Source of the DNA: Olavius algarvensis associated proteobacterium Delta 3 | GTDB taxonomy: Bacteria; Desulfobacterota; Desulfobacteria; Desulfobacterales; CAFBRK01 | Length of the DNA: 54,579 nt | Assembly: GCA_903231505.1 (NCBI GenBank) | Contig: CAFBRK010000134.1 | Location: 1-54,579 of the forward strand | Direction of reading: 5' to 3' | Shown: in pieces, positions 35,996-44,717 of the stretch | Layout of the letters: every line of letters starts with the position of its first letter | Numbering within the stretch: position 1 is the first letter of the stretch | Translations under genes and position numbers: made by a program | The notes under the pieces: generated by a model | Told to the model about the DNA's origin: nothing | Seen by the model: the letters and a program-made list of their open reading frames with translations, nothing else | Databases searched by the model: none

Positions 35996-36114
35996 AGGAC
36001 AGAGGGCAGAGGTCGGAGGCTTGCCCGCCTCTGGCGGGCTGGATGCTTGATGCTGGATGCTGGACGCTGGATACTGGGATGGGTACTCGGTACTGGTTAC
36101 TGGGTATTCGTCAT
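35990..36114 (+). repeat. 7-bp arrays of two sequence types, locus 4
   Basis: GAGGACAGAGGGCAGAGGTC-type heptamers start at the kinase stop (35993-36019), followed by TTGCCCGCCTCTGGCGGGC (hairpin) and then eleven heptamers of unlike sequence in register (36038-36114): GCTGGAT, GCTTGAT, GCTGGAT, GCTGGAC, GCTGGAT, ACTGGGA, TGGGTAC, TCGGTAC, TGGTTAC, TGGGTAT, TCGTCAT. It lies between convergent genes. Confidence 0.85.
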
Positions 36115-36225
36115 CAAGACCGGATTCTGGGACTATTGATGATTCACCGACTACCGAATACCAAATACCCAATCCCCAATACCTAACGAAGGGCCCACGG
36201 GCCAACGGCCTCACGGGCCGACTTT

Positions 36226-37269
36226 TTAAGCGTCTTCCGGCGGAGACGCATAGTGGGCGATGACGCGATCCGGGGAAACTGTCTCAACAGATATCAAGGG
36301 GTTGAAGAAGATCTGTATCTCCTGGCGGGTCTTTACCGGAAACCCGTAATGCCGGCTGCGATAGGTCAGCCCATCTGTCTTTTGGGCGAATTCGGAGTGA
36401 GCCCGGAGGCGGTGGTGGATGCGCTGGTTGAGAATCTCGTGGGAAACAGCCAGATTGCGACCGATGGCCCCCTCCAGGGAGGGGTCTGATTCATAACCGA
36501 TGCTGTTGCGGGCGGCGGTCATCGCCGCGATCATGGTACTGCCGGTGCCGAGAAAGGGATCGACGACGAGGTCCTGCTTTACCGAGAACATGCTGATCAG
36601 CCGGTAGGGTATTTCAAACGGATAGGCCGCACTCCGCCGCCTGCCTTCTCCGGCCTTCATGGCTTGCCCGGTGCCTTTCAGCTCGAGCCACACGTCTGAA
36701 AACCACCGGTTCCGTTCTTCCCAGAAAAACGCGCTTTCCTGCCGGAGCTGCTTTTCAGCCTTCGTGATGAATTGACGACGGGCGCCTTTTCTCAGGATCA
36801 GGATATATTCATGCTCCAGGGTGACATAAGCTCCCGGTGGGAGCATGCCCGAACCCATGAACTTGGTCGGCGCATTGGTGGGCTTGCGCCACAAGATGGC
36901 CGGCAGAGCGGCAAAGCCCAGACCGAGCATGAACGACAACACTCGGCTGTGGTTGGGAAACAACCGAAAACGGCCTGCCACCGACCGGGTGGCGTCACCG
37001 ATGTTGATACAGGCGATGCCGCCGGGTTTCAGGATGCGATAGACTTCTTTCCACACCGCATCGAGCTGGCGGTGCATCTGTTCAAATGCAAGCTCGCCGT
37101 CTCCGGCTTCCAGCGCCGATCCGATGGCCGGGTCTTCGCGGCTAAACCCCCGGTCCCACATGGCAATCATCGGATAGGGCGGAGACGTGACCACCAGATC
37201 CACCGTCCCGTTGTCGAGGGTATCCATGGACTTCGAGTTTGAAAAGCAGATGCGATGGGTGGTATTCAA
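36226..37269 (-). CDS. Orphan DNA methyltransferase (beta class, N4-cytosine or N6-adenine)
   Basis: A DNA-modifying enzyme of the N6_N4_Mtase family. Catalytic motif IV TSPPYPMI comes near the N-terminus and the SAM motif DPFLGTGSTMIAA near the C-terminus, the order of beta-class enzymes; SPPY occurs in N4-C as well as N6-A methylases. The likely start is TTG 37269, overlapping the stop of the upstream gene in TTGA; an ATG at 37323 is also in frame but would overlap that gene by 58 bases. No restriction enzyme is adjacent, so it is solitary and may regulate or belong to a scattered system. Length about 347 aa. Confidence 0.88.
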   Translation of the reverse strand: MNTTHRICFSNSKSMDTLDNGTVDLVVTSPPYPMIAMWDRGFSREDPAIGSALEAGDGELAFEQMHRQLDAVWKEVYRILKPGGIACINIGDATRSVAGRFRLFPNHSRVLSFMLGLGFAALPAILWRKPTNAPTKFMGSGMLPPGAYVTLEHEYILILRKGARRQFITKAEKQLRQESAFFWEERNRWFSDVWLELKGTGQAMKAGEGRRRSAAYPFEIPYRLISMFSVKQDLVVDPFLGTGSTMIAAMTAARNSIGYESDPSLEGAIGRNLAVSHEILNQRIHHRLRAHSEFAQKTDGLTYRSRHYGFPVKTRQEIQIFFNPLISVETVSPDRVIAHYASPPEDA

Positions 37270-39296
37270 CTTTTTACAGAGTTGGGTTTCTCGATATGCA
37301 TGTTCTTTGTGTCGTCCATCCATCCGATCATCACGCGATTGCGGCCGGCCGCCTTGGCCGCATACATGGCTTGATCGGCCATGTCGATAAGCTCTTCCTT
37401 CACACGAATGTGAGCCTGAAAAGAAGCCACGCCGATACTGATCGTCAGTTCGTGATCGGGGAAGCGATTGCGCAGCAGATATCCCAGGTCCTCGATTTTC
37501 GTCCGGATCCGCTCCCCGTAATTGACGGCCCCTTCCATATCCGTGTCCCGCAGGATGCAGAAAAATTCCTCTCCTCCGTAACGTCCGACGATCTCCGTGG
37601 GGCGTGAAAATTTGATGAGTGTTCCGGCGATCAGCTTCAGGATGCTGTCTCCGGCAAGGTGCCCATATTGATCGTTGAAGGCCTTGAAGAGATCCACATC
37701 TACCATGGCCACGGAAAGGTCCACATCTCCCCTGGCGGCATCTTCATAGGCTTCTGCCAGCAACCGATCGATGGCCGTGCGGTTGTACGCCCGGGTGAGG
37801 CCGTCAAAATCCGCCCGCTGTTGGACTTGCTCGAAGGCCCGTGCATGTTCCAGCGCCATGCCCAGTTCGTTGGCGACAATGGACACCATCGAAAGGTCCG
37901 AAAGACGAACCGCTTTTCCGGAGGCGGCATTGTCGATACCGAGCACGCCGATGATTTTGTTGTTGCTGGTGAAGGGCACGATGCCGATCTCCCGGGTGTT
38001 CAGGAACGAGAGGACGTTTGCTTCCTCCTGGTTGCGCCCTGTGATCAGCACCGGTACATGCTTCCGCAGGCATTCCACAAATTGTCCGTCAGATGAATCC
38101 GGGTGGATTTCAAGATCCATGATAGCCGCCCCCAGACCGGTTACGTCCTTGAACGCCGTTGGCTTCAACGTCCGTGTTGTGGCATCGATGGTAAAGGCAA
38201 TGATCCGGTCGAAACCGAAATCATCATGGATGGCCTCAAGGGTATTCGAAACAATGTCGTCGGCGTCCAGACTCCGGTGGGGACGGGTGATGCTGTCCTT
38301 CAGCCGGGAAAGTATTTCAACCTGTTCCTGCAGATCGCCGTGAAGGTAGTAATATCGGGTGTTAATCTGGCCCAGATGGATATTGGTCCGGAGAAGCCGC
38401 TCCCGGAAATCTTTTGCGGAGGGATGGGAAAATCCGTAATGCTCGGCGGCCACGGAAAGATCCCGATCCATATGGTCCAGCAATCCCGTGAGCTGGATGC
38501 TGTCGACGGACAGGTGCCGCTCCACATCCGGGTTGAGAATCGGCTGCCGGAGAGTGTCAAAGGAGCCGAATCCCAGGCACCATGCAATGAAATCGGCAAA
38601 TGCCACAATGGCAATCAACAGACTGGTGTCCGGATCCAGCTTGAGGTGGTCAAACGGGTGATGGTGAAACCGGATCGTCAGCACCAGCCGCTCGGGAAAA
38701 TGCCAGTGGTGGCAGTAATATGCACCGATGTCCTCATGGCTCAGGCCGATGATGTCCCTCTCCTGCTCGTCCACCGGGCCGTCATAGTTCTTCAGTTCCC
38801 GCAGAAAGTCGCCGTACCGGATACGGCCGGCCACATCCAGCACGATTTTACCGATGTCGTGAAGCAATGCCGCCGTGTAAGCCTCCTCGGGATCCGGATA
38901 ATCCAGCTGTTCCGCCAGAGCCCGGGCGAGTCCGCCCAGGGCCAGGGAGTGCTTCCAGAAAACGGTCCGGTCGAATTTAGAGGTGGTCAGACGGTTGATC
39001 AGGGTGTCGAAGAGAATAAGGTTGAGCGCGAGGGACCTGACTTTTTCAGGGCCCAACCGGTCGACAGTGTCGTTTATGGAGGAGAAGCGCGTCGACGCAC
39101 CGAACGGTGCCGAATTGACAATTTGAAGGACCCGCTGGGCAATCGCCGGATCGGTGCTCACGATCCGGGTGACGGTCTCACCGGGGGTTCCGGAAACCAG
39201 CAGTTTGCTGGCAAGCAGGGGAAATGGCGGTAGATCTTCGATGCGTTCGACCAGTGTCGCCTTTACCTCATCCTCGGATGGCAGAAGGGCGGTCAT
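37266..39296 (-). CDS. HDOD-GAF-GGDEF signalling protein (diguanylate cyclase)
   Basis: A 676-aa signalling protein from ATG 39296 (ATG 39335 would add 13 residues). An HDOD domain (about 15-215 of the longer form; LLHDIGKIVLDVAG, LSHEDIGAYYCHHW) is followed by a linker, a GAF domain (about 330-490; DFGFDRIIAFTID, IGVLGIDN) and a GGDEF domain with active-site GGEEF near 585, so c-di-GMP synthesis is expected. The position of the inhibitory I-site (RxxD) reads RPTE, so product inhibition may be weak. Its end overlaps the DNA methyltransferase gene by four bases, linking the two in one transcript. Confidence 0.93.
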   Translation of the reverse strand: MTALLPSEDEVKATLVERIEDLPPFPLLASKLLVSGTPGETVTRIVSTDPAIAQRVLQIVNSAPFGASTRFSSINDTVDRLGPEKVRSLALNLILFDTLINRLTTSKFDRTVFWKHSLALGGLARALAEQLDYPDPEEAYTAALLHDIGKIVLDVAGRIRYGDFLRELKNYDGPVDEQERDIIGLSHEDIGAYYCHHWHFPERLVLTIRFHHHPFDHLKLDPDTSLLIAIVAFADFIAWCLGFGSFDTLRQPILNPDVERHLSVDSIQLTGLLDHMDRDLSVAAEHYGFSHPSAKDFRERLLRTNIHLGQINTRYYYLHGDLQEQVEILSRLKDSITRPHRSLDADDIVSNTLEAIHDDFGFDRIIAFTIDATTRTLKPTAFKDVTGLGAAIMDLEIHPDSSDGQFVECLRKHVPVLITGRNQEEANVLSFLNTREIGIVPFTSNNKIIGVLGIDNAASGKAVRLSDLSMVSIVANELGMALEHARAFEQVQQRADFDGLTRAYNRTAIDRLLAEAYEDAARGDVDLSVAMVDVDLFKAFNDQYGHLAGDSILKLIAGTLIKFSRPTEIVGRYGGEEFFCILRDTDMEGAVNYGERIRTKIEDLGYLLRNRFPDHELTISIGVASFQAHIRVKEELIDMADQAMYAAKAAGRNRVMIGWMDDTKNMHIEKPNSVKS

Positions 39297-39427
39297 GTCC
39301 ACGACATGTCTCCATTTCAGAATATCCGCCGCCAAGCGATGCCCCTGATGGATGTCTAACGTTTATCTACCGGATGAAAAAATTTCATGAGATGACTGAG
39401 TGAACCAGGGCCGCGCATGAAATCCAT

Positions 39428-39796
39428 TCAGATCCAGGAGAACATCGCCGTCCCCAATATCAGCCATATGATCCCAAACAGCCGGAACGTCTGGTCCGTG
39501 GCCGTTTCGAGGTACCACAGGCGGACGGGGACATAGAGACCCCTTGGATTGAAGAAAATAAAGATCCCTTTGAGGATTGAAATCACACCCAACAGTATAA
39601 TAAATCCCGGATGGTGGCTGGATGTTGCCGAAGCGATCAACAGCGCGCCGATAACCGCGGCAACGATGGCAATAATCTTTTCATTGGTTGCCGTCATCAG
39701 GCTGTTGGCGAATTGGCGCATCTTTTCGGTGTAGAGCACGAGCCCGGCGTCGCCGGCAACCAGGAAAAAACTGAACACATACAGGAACCACTTCAT
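39428..39796 (-). CDS. Small polytopic membrane protein
   Basis: A 122-aa protein with four hydrophobic segments (about 3-22, 41-58, 65-82, 102-120) and a short soluble loop VPVRLWYLETATDQTFR. It has a good ribosome site (AAGGGAGAGCGAT). It is not recognised. It lies downstream-alone on the minus strand between the HDOD protein and a plus-strand hydrolase operon. Confidence 0.75.
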   Translation of the reverse strand: MKWFLYVFSFFLVAGDAGLVLYTEKMRQFANSLMTATNEKIIAIVAAVIGALLIASATSSHHPGFIILLGVISILKGIFIFFNPRGLYVPVRLWYLETATDQTFRLFGIIWLILGTAMFSWI

Positions 39797-39977
39797 ATCG
39801 CTCTCCCTTGCGTATTCGTCGAATGTGCAGATCTATACTGGCATGTGACAATCATTGGGTTAGCGACGACCTTAGTGAAAGGGCCCGGCGGTGTCAAGAA
39901 GTATTCAGCAACCTACTGAAATCCATACTTTTCCTTTTATAGTGAATGTCAAACAGGTGTTCCGGTTGGAGGGAGCG

Positions 39978-40169
39978 ATGAATCATGCAGCGGTGCTGTG
40001 GGAAGCGTCTTTTCAAAAGGTCAATGGTTCAGGATTTTGTTGTTTTCGTTTCAGTCAGCGCTTTTCGTATTGCACCCGGCCCCTTGACCCCTTGGATCCT
40101 GATTGGTCAGTCCCTGACGAAAATGGGATGACCTGCGATTTTCAGTCGATAACGAAACCCGAACCATGA
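39978..40169 (+). CDS. Possible small leader ORF coupled to the serine hydrolase
   Basis: A 63-aa frame that begins at an ATG with a strong ribosome site (GGAGGGAGCG) and ends in an ATGA overlap with the hydrolase gene, which has no ribosome site of its own. The product is Cys- and Phe-rich (GFCCFRFSQRFSYC) and resembles no known family. The arrangement suggests that translation of this frame delivers ribosomes to the hydrolase; the peptide itself may or may not have a role. Confidence 0.5.
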   Translation: MNHAAVLWEASFQKVNGSGFCCFRFSQRFSYCTRPLDPLDPDWSVPDENGMTCDFQSITKPEP

Positions 40170-41626
40170 CACGGAACAACACCCAACGCCACACCGCACG
40201 TTGCCGTCTGGCCGTTGTCATCGTTGCATCTCTTGTGGCCGCCTGCCTGGCCGGTGCCGGGTATATCCTTCGGGATCTGGGCTACCGTGTGACCGGCTAT
40301 ACGGCCAAGCAGGCGTGCTCCTTTGTGAATGTCACCGGTCAACCCCTGGACGCTGTGCTGGGCGAGCTGCAGGAGGACAACCCTCTCGTGAAATACGCCG
40401 AAGTGGTGTGGAACCCCGACACCGGTGCGGTCCATGCCTCGTTGTTGGGTCTGTTCCGAAATACCGCCGTGTATCGTCCGCCCCTTGGCGCGGTGCTGGT
40501 CTATCCGGGCTACGAGGCGGCGATCGACGCATTTCCGCGCCCGAACATCTCGACAACCGACATCCGCTCCGGACACCCGGGCCCGTTTATCTCAACGGAT
40601 GCCGCAGCCGATGCCTTGCCCGTCCGTGTGGACCCCTCTGCCATGGCCAAAGCCCTGGCATATGCCTTCAGCGAGCCGTCGGGCGGTGCAGCGACGCGAC
40701 GCACCCGGGCCCTGCTGGTGATATGGCGGGGCAACATTCTTGCAGAGCGGTACCATCCTGATTTCAATGAAAATTCTCTGCTTCTGGGGTGGTCCATGTC
40801 AAAGAGCATCCTCAGTCTGGCCATCGGCCGGCGCATCCATCAGGGTGCCATGTCCCTCGAGGCGACGGAGCTGCGCCCGGAGTGGCTGCAGGATGATCGC
40901 CGCACCATCAGCCTCGAGCAGTTGCTCCGGATGGAGAGCGGTCTCAAATTCAGCGAAACCTATTCCCCGTTTTCCGATGTGCTGACCATGCTGTATCGCC
41001 GTCCGGACATGGGAAGGTATGCAGCCTCCTTCAAACGCGGGACCGCAGCGGACGGCGCATCCCCGTGGTCGTATGCTTCCGGGACCACGAATATTCTCAG
41101 CGACCAGCTTCGGCGCAGCTTCGACAATGACACCGAATATGTTCGGTTTTTATGGCGCGATGTGCTGCTTCCCATCGGCATCCGGACCGCTCAGTTGGAG
41201 TTCGATGCCGGCGGCACCTGGGTGGCCTCCTCCTACGTGTACGCCACCGCCCGCGACTGGGCCCGGTTCGGCAAACTGGTCCTCGACGACGGCCGGTGGG
41301 AAGGGCGCCGTCTTTTGCCAAAGGGCTGGATCCAAAAATCCATGACACCCACCGCCGGTTACCGGTCCAACGAGGCCGCCGGCGATCCTCCCGGACTCAG
41401 CTACGGGATGCAGTGGTGGCTCAATCGGAAAAATGCCGCCGGCGAAAACTGGATGCCGTCGATCCCCGAAGATATGATCACCGCCTGGGGCCACTTTCAC
41501 CAGTACATGACAGTTATTCCGTCACGGCAGTTGATTGTGGTGCGCCTGGGCTTGAGCAAGGGGCCTGATGGGTGGGATTACGAACGCTTCCTGAGCCTGC
41601 TTTTGTCCGCTCTGCCCCATCGGTGA
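40166..41626 (+). CDS. Beta-lactamase-family serine hydrolase (class C-like)
   Basis: A 486-aa protein of the serine beta-lactamase/penicillin-binding-protein-like hydrolase family. A hydrophobic helix (about 14-34) anchors or exports it. After a ~140-residue N-terminal part, the catalytic domain has S-x-x-K as SMSK (210-213), SYASGTTN near 316 for the second motif and a late AWGHFHQYMTVIP region in place of KTG. Such proteins are often esterases, peptidases or D-aminopeptidases and not true beta-lactamases. Its start overlaps a small ORF by four bases. Confidence 0.9.
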   Translation: MTRNNTQRHTARCRLAVVIVASLVAACLAGAGYILRDLGYRVTGYTAKQACSFVNVTGQPLDAVLGELQEDNPLVKYAEVVWNPDTGAVHASLLGLFRNTAVYRPPLGAVLVYPGYEAAIDAFPRPNISTTDIRSGHPGPFISTDAAADALPVRVDPSAMAKALAYAFSEPSGGAATRRTRALLVIWRGNILAERYHPDFNENSLLLGWSMSKSILSLAIGRRIHQGAMSLEATELRPEWLQDDRRTISLEQLLRMESGLKFSETYSPFSDVLTMLYRRPDMGRYAASFKRGTAADGASPWSYASGTTNILSDQLRRSFDNDTEYVRFLWRDVLLPIGIRTAQLEFDAGGTWVASSYVYATARDWARFGKLVLDDGRWEGRRLLPKGWIQKSMTPTAGYRSNEAAGDPPGLSYGMQWWLNRKNAAGENWMPSIPEDMITAWGHFHQYMTVIPSRQLIVVRLGLSKGPDGWDYERFLSLLLSALPHR

Positions 41627-41875
41627 CAACGTTGCGTCTCATAACATCGACGAACGATTTTATTTTCAGTCATTTTTGTAGGTTTTCTGCCGGTTCGCTC
41701 TCCGGGGCAGGAAGTTTGGAGTCCCCGGTATATTTTTTATTTATATTTATATCAATATGTTATAAAGAATTTAGGTCTAAAAAAATCTTCCGAGCACGCA
41801 TCTTGCTTTACCCACCCCCAGTGCTGTCCAAAACAAGATATTTTCTTTAATTCATAACCATAAAAGGGTAGGATC
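41627..41875. other. AT-rich intergenic stretch
   Basis: A 249-base gap, clearly richer in A and T than its flanks (TATATTTTTTATTTATATTTATATC near 41730-41755). It probably contains the promoter of the small membrane protein gene; no specific boxes are assigned. Confidence 0.4.
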
Positions 41876-42235
41876 ATGAGTTCAAAAACGGCCTGGTCAA
41901 CTCTTCTCATCGCATTTGGAGTTCTTTTTTTTATCGGTGGGGTACATGGGTTTTACGAAACACATTTCCATGCGTATGAAGTTGACACCATCGGAAAGGT
42001 CCTCGAACCGCACGTGGGTAATATCGATAACGGCGTCTATGTCTCGGATTCCTACGCCGAAATCATTTTCAGGGAGAAAACGAAATATATTGTTTTCTCG
42101 CTAATGGGTTTTGCAACGGCCATCTTGGGAGTTGCTCTGATCCTGGGAGTGCCCGTCGGCAAAAGAGATGAGGAGGCTCTGGAGGAATCGGATCTGGATC
42201 TTATTATTCAAGAAGATAGGCAGTGGGTGCTTTAA
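41876..42235 (+). CDS. Small membrane protein, two helices
   Basis: A 119-aa protein with hydrophobic segments at about 8-27 and 70-92 separated by a ~40-residue loop (HFHAYEVDTIGKVLEPHVG) probably outside the membrane, and an acidic tail (EEALEESDLDLIIQEDRQW). The ATG follows GGGTAGGATC. It is not recognised and stands alone. Confidence 0.75.
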   Translation: MSSKTAWSTLLIAFGVLFFIGGVHGFYETHFHAYEVDTIGKVLEPHVGNIDNGVYVSDSYAEIIFREKTKYIVFSLMGFATAILGVALILGVPVGKRDEEALEESDLDLIIQEDRQWVL

Positions 42236-42469
42236 CTTGATAATTCCCTGTAGCTTGCTGCAGGGTGTCCTTTGGTTCCCTCTCCCCGCGGTGGGAGAGG
42301 GTTAAGAATAGATATCCTCCCCTTTGATACCACGCAGCTTGTTGTAGCAAAGCGGAAATCCCGCCCTGCGGGGCTGCGGGGAGCTTAATTTTAGTCCGGC
42401 GGCCCATATCCCGACATGTGCCGTCTGTTGAAATCGCCAGTCGGAATAAGGGCTTGTCCGGCATGGCCT
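42236..42469 (+). other. Intergenic hairpins downstream of the small membrane protein
   Basis: CCCTGTAG CTTG CTGCAGGG (about 42246-42265) is an 8-bp stem 10 bases after the stop, and CCCTCTCCCCGCGGTGGGAGAGGG (about 42279-42302) a second one. Neither has a T-run. They could end the transcript in a factor-dependent way. No gene is seen. Confidence 0.45.
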
Positions 42470-42523
42470 ATGCGACTTGTGGAATCGTAGCACTCAGAAG
42501 CGAAGCCCCAAGACCGGACATCT

Positions 42524-42624
42524 GCTATCCGACATCTGTCCTCTGTCATCTGTCTTCCGTCCTCTGCCCTCCGACCTCCGACATCTGACCTCCGACATCG
42601 GATATCCGCCCTCTGAGAGCTCTG
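42524..42624 (-). repeat. 7-bp tandem array, locus 5
   Basis: Heptamers of the reverse type (CATCTGTCCTCTGTCATCTG, then GCCCTCCGACCTCCGACATC) run to CTCTGAGAGCTCTGTGAGAG at 42612-42631. The TGAGAGCTCTGTG border also flanks the arrays at about 50970 and 54395 (as TGAGCTCCGTGAG). Confidence 0.8.
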
Positions 42625-42644
42625 TGAGAGGCAAAAAAAATCAT

Positions 42645-43319
42645 TCACTTTACAAAAGATCTCACTCGAGACAGCAAGTCCTTCATCGTATTATTTGGCA
42701 GCATGTAATTTCGCCGTTTTCGCCCGTTTTCTCCATCCAGAAATAACTTGATCTTATCTGCAACCTCCACCGACAGTAACACTTCAAAGTGATTTAAATC
42801 GACATAATGGAATTCCGGATTATCCGAAACGGTTTGCGAAGCAACCGTGACGATGGTGTCGTTGTCCTCCTTCATAAACGGTATCGTACTGTTACCGCCG
42901 GTGGTAATAATCGATAAGACAGGAACCTTCAGCTTGATGTTATTGGCCTTTTTAATGATATCCGAGCTGGGATTGATGTCCTTGTATAACTGATAATTCG
43001 GATACATAAAACGGAGCGAAGCAGCGGCCTCGGAACCGCCTAGTGGAGTCGATATGGTAACAATCCGATCTATGTGCAATCTCGTTCTTAAAAGCAAAAT
43101 TGCGATAATCCCCCCAAGGGAATGAGAAACGATATCAAATGGCTGGTCTTTAAATTCTTTTCGGGCTAATCGGGCGATCCGTTTTACATTTTTATCCAGT
43201 GGTTTTTCGATCGAATACTCTGGTGCCACCACGTTATGGCTTCCCATGGTGGTTTGGATGAGCGTGAAAGAAACCGGCGACATGTTTGCACCGTGGATGT
43301 AGAGTATATTCTTTTTCAT
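42645..43319 (-). CDS. Alpha/beta hydrolase (lipase-like)
   Basis: A 224-aa hydrolase from ATG 43319 (frame open 23 codons further upstream). It has YIHGANMSPVSF (oxyanion strand), VSHSLGG nucleophile elbow, TISTPLGGSEAA, an acid candidate in MKEDNDTIVT and a late histidine in DLNHFEVL. The size and motifs fit a small lipase/esterase of the palmitoyl-protein-thioesterase/LipA type. The product is cytoplasmic by lack of a signal. It lies on the same strand as kbl and downstream of it. Confidence 0.85.
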   Translation of the reverse strand: MKKNILYIHGANMSPVSFTLIQTTMGSHNVVAPEYSIEKPLDKNVKRIARLARKEFKDQPFDIVSHSLGGIIAILLLRTRLHIDRIVTISTPLGGSEAAASLRFMYPNYQLYKDINPSSDIIKKANNIKLKVPVLSIITTGGNSTIPFMKEDNDTIVTVASQTVSDNPEFHYVDLNHFEVLLSVEVADKIKLFLDGENGRKRRNYMLPNNTMKDLLSRVRSFVK

Positions 43320-43490
43320 TCTAATCAGCCGCTCCACATGAACACGTTGGTAAAGTTTTATTTCAGCTGATCGCTGAAAAGATCCCATGCTAGGTGCATA
43401 AAAAAACCTCCTGATAGCAAGATCCGGGGATTGAAGCGATTAGAATGCTAACAGAAGGTTGTTAATAACTATCAAAATAGACTGTTTTTG

Positions 43491-44717
43491 TCAATTTTTG
43501 AATGCTTGCAATATCTCGAGCGCATAATCGATATCATATTCGGTATGATCGGCCGATACCTGGAATCGGATTTCCTCATCTCCCCTGGGGACAACAGGGT
43601 AATTCAACCCGGTGGCCAGAATACCGTTTTGGATCAGGTACCGGACCATCTCCGCAGTCTTTTTGGTGTCCCGGACCATCAACGGAACGATAGGATGCTC
43701 ACTTTCAATGATCTCGTATTCCTGCGCCAGCAGCCCTTCCTCGAATCTTCTGGTAAGTCTTCTCAGCTTCGAGAGTAGTTTGCTTCCTGTTTTACTGTCT
43801 AAAATCTCCAGCGCTTTTGCTGCTGCTGCCGCCTCTGCCGGCGTTATCGGGTTCGAATAAATGTAAAACGGTGCTGCTTCACGAAGGTAGTCAATAATGG
43901 CCGCACTGGCAGCGATATAGCCGCCATTGACGCCCAGGGATTTTCCCAGCGTTGCGACAATCATGTCGATGCCCTGCGCCTTCGTGTACTCCTCAGTGCC
44001 ACGGCCGGTCTTCCCGAAAGCGCCCACACCGTGAGAATCATCAACGAGAATATTGACCCCTTCCGGATACACCGCATCGTACCGGTCGGCGATTTCTGCA
44101 ATCCGGTCCAAAGGCGCATGATCCCCCCGCATGCTGAAAATGCCGTCTGTAACGATTAACACTCGACTTCCCTTGCCGATGAAGCGTTTCGTGTGTTCTT
44201 CCAGATCATCGGTATCGAGGTGACGATAGATCTCTTTGGCTTTGGGCCGCGACAGCTTGATCGCGTTGATGATGCAGTTGTGGTTCAGTGCATCGCTGAT
44301 AACAATTGTGTTGCTGTCGATGAGCGGTGTAATCACGCCCATAATAGCCGCGTAGGCTGAACTGAAGACCATTGCGGCTTCTCTTTTGTGAAATTCAGCC
44401 AGCTTCGCTTCCAACGCGATGTGGTGTGCATACGTGCCGCTGATAAACCGGACGGCTCCCGGCCCCACCCCGAAATGTTCTGTAACGGATTCTTCGGCTT
44501 TCTTGACGTCTGCGTTCAACGAAAGCCCGAGATAGGAGTTCGAATTCATCCGTAAAAACGCTTTTCCCGGATAACCGCTCAACACATATCGGGGGCCCTT
44601 TTTATCTTCTGCCGGCTGTATGCCGACAATGACCATCTCTTTGCCTTTGAGCAGCCCTTTGCCATCGAGCTCGGTCAGTTTTTGCTTCAACGTGTTTTCA
44701 ATTTTTAAGCGGGGCAT
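43491..44717 (-). CDS. kbl: 2-amino-3-ketobutyrate CoA ligase / glycine C-acetyltransferase-like
   Basis: A 408-aa PLP enzyme of the alpha-oxoamine synthase family, which would cleave 2-amino-3-oxobutyrate with CoA to glycine and acetyl-CoA. Motifs: NSNSYLGLS, FSSAYAAIMG, ISDALNHNCI, DDSHGVGAFGKTGRG and the Schiff-base Lys in ATLGKSLGVNGGY. It overlaps the end of the upstream threonine-dehydrogenase-like gene by 13 bases, the classical tdh-kbl order. The family also includes serine palmitoyltransferase and AONS; the neighbour decides for threonine breakdown. Since tdh here is broken, its supply of substrate is in question. Confidence 0.88.
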   Translation of the reverse strand: MPRLKIENTLKQKLTELDGKGLLKGKEMVIVGIQPAEDKKGPRYVLSGYPGKAFLRMNSNSYLGLSLNADVKKAEESVTEHFGVGPGAVRFISGTYAHHIALEAKLAEFHKREAAMVFSSAYAAIMGVITPLIDSNTIVISDALNHNCIINAIKLSRPKAKEIYRHLDTDDLEEHTKRFIGKGSRVLIVTDGIFSMRGDHAPLDRIAEIADRYDAVYPEGVNILVDDSHGVGAFGKTGRGTEEYTKAQGIDMIVATLGKSLGVNGGYIAASAAIIDYLREAAPFYIYSNPITPAEAAAAAKALEILDSKTGSKLLSKLRRLTRRFEEGLLAQEYEIIESEHPIVPLMVRDTKKTAEMVRYLIQNGILATGLNYPVVPRGDEEIRFQVSADHTEYDIDYALEILQAFKN

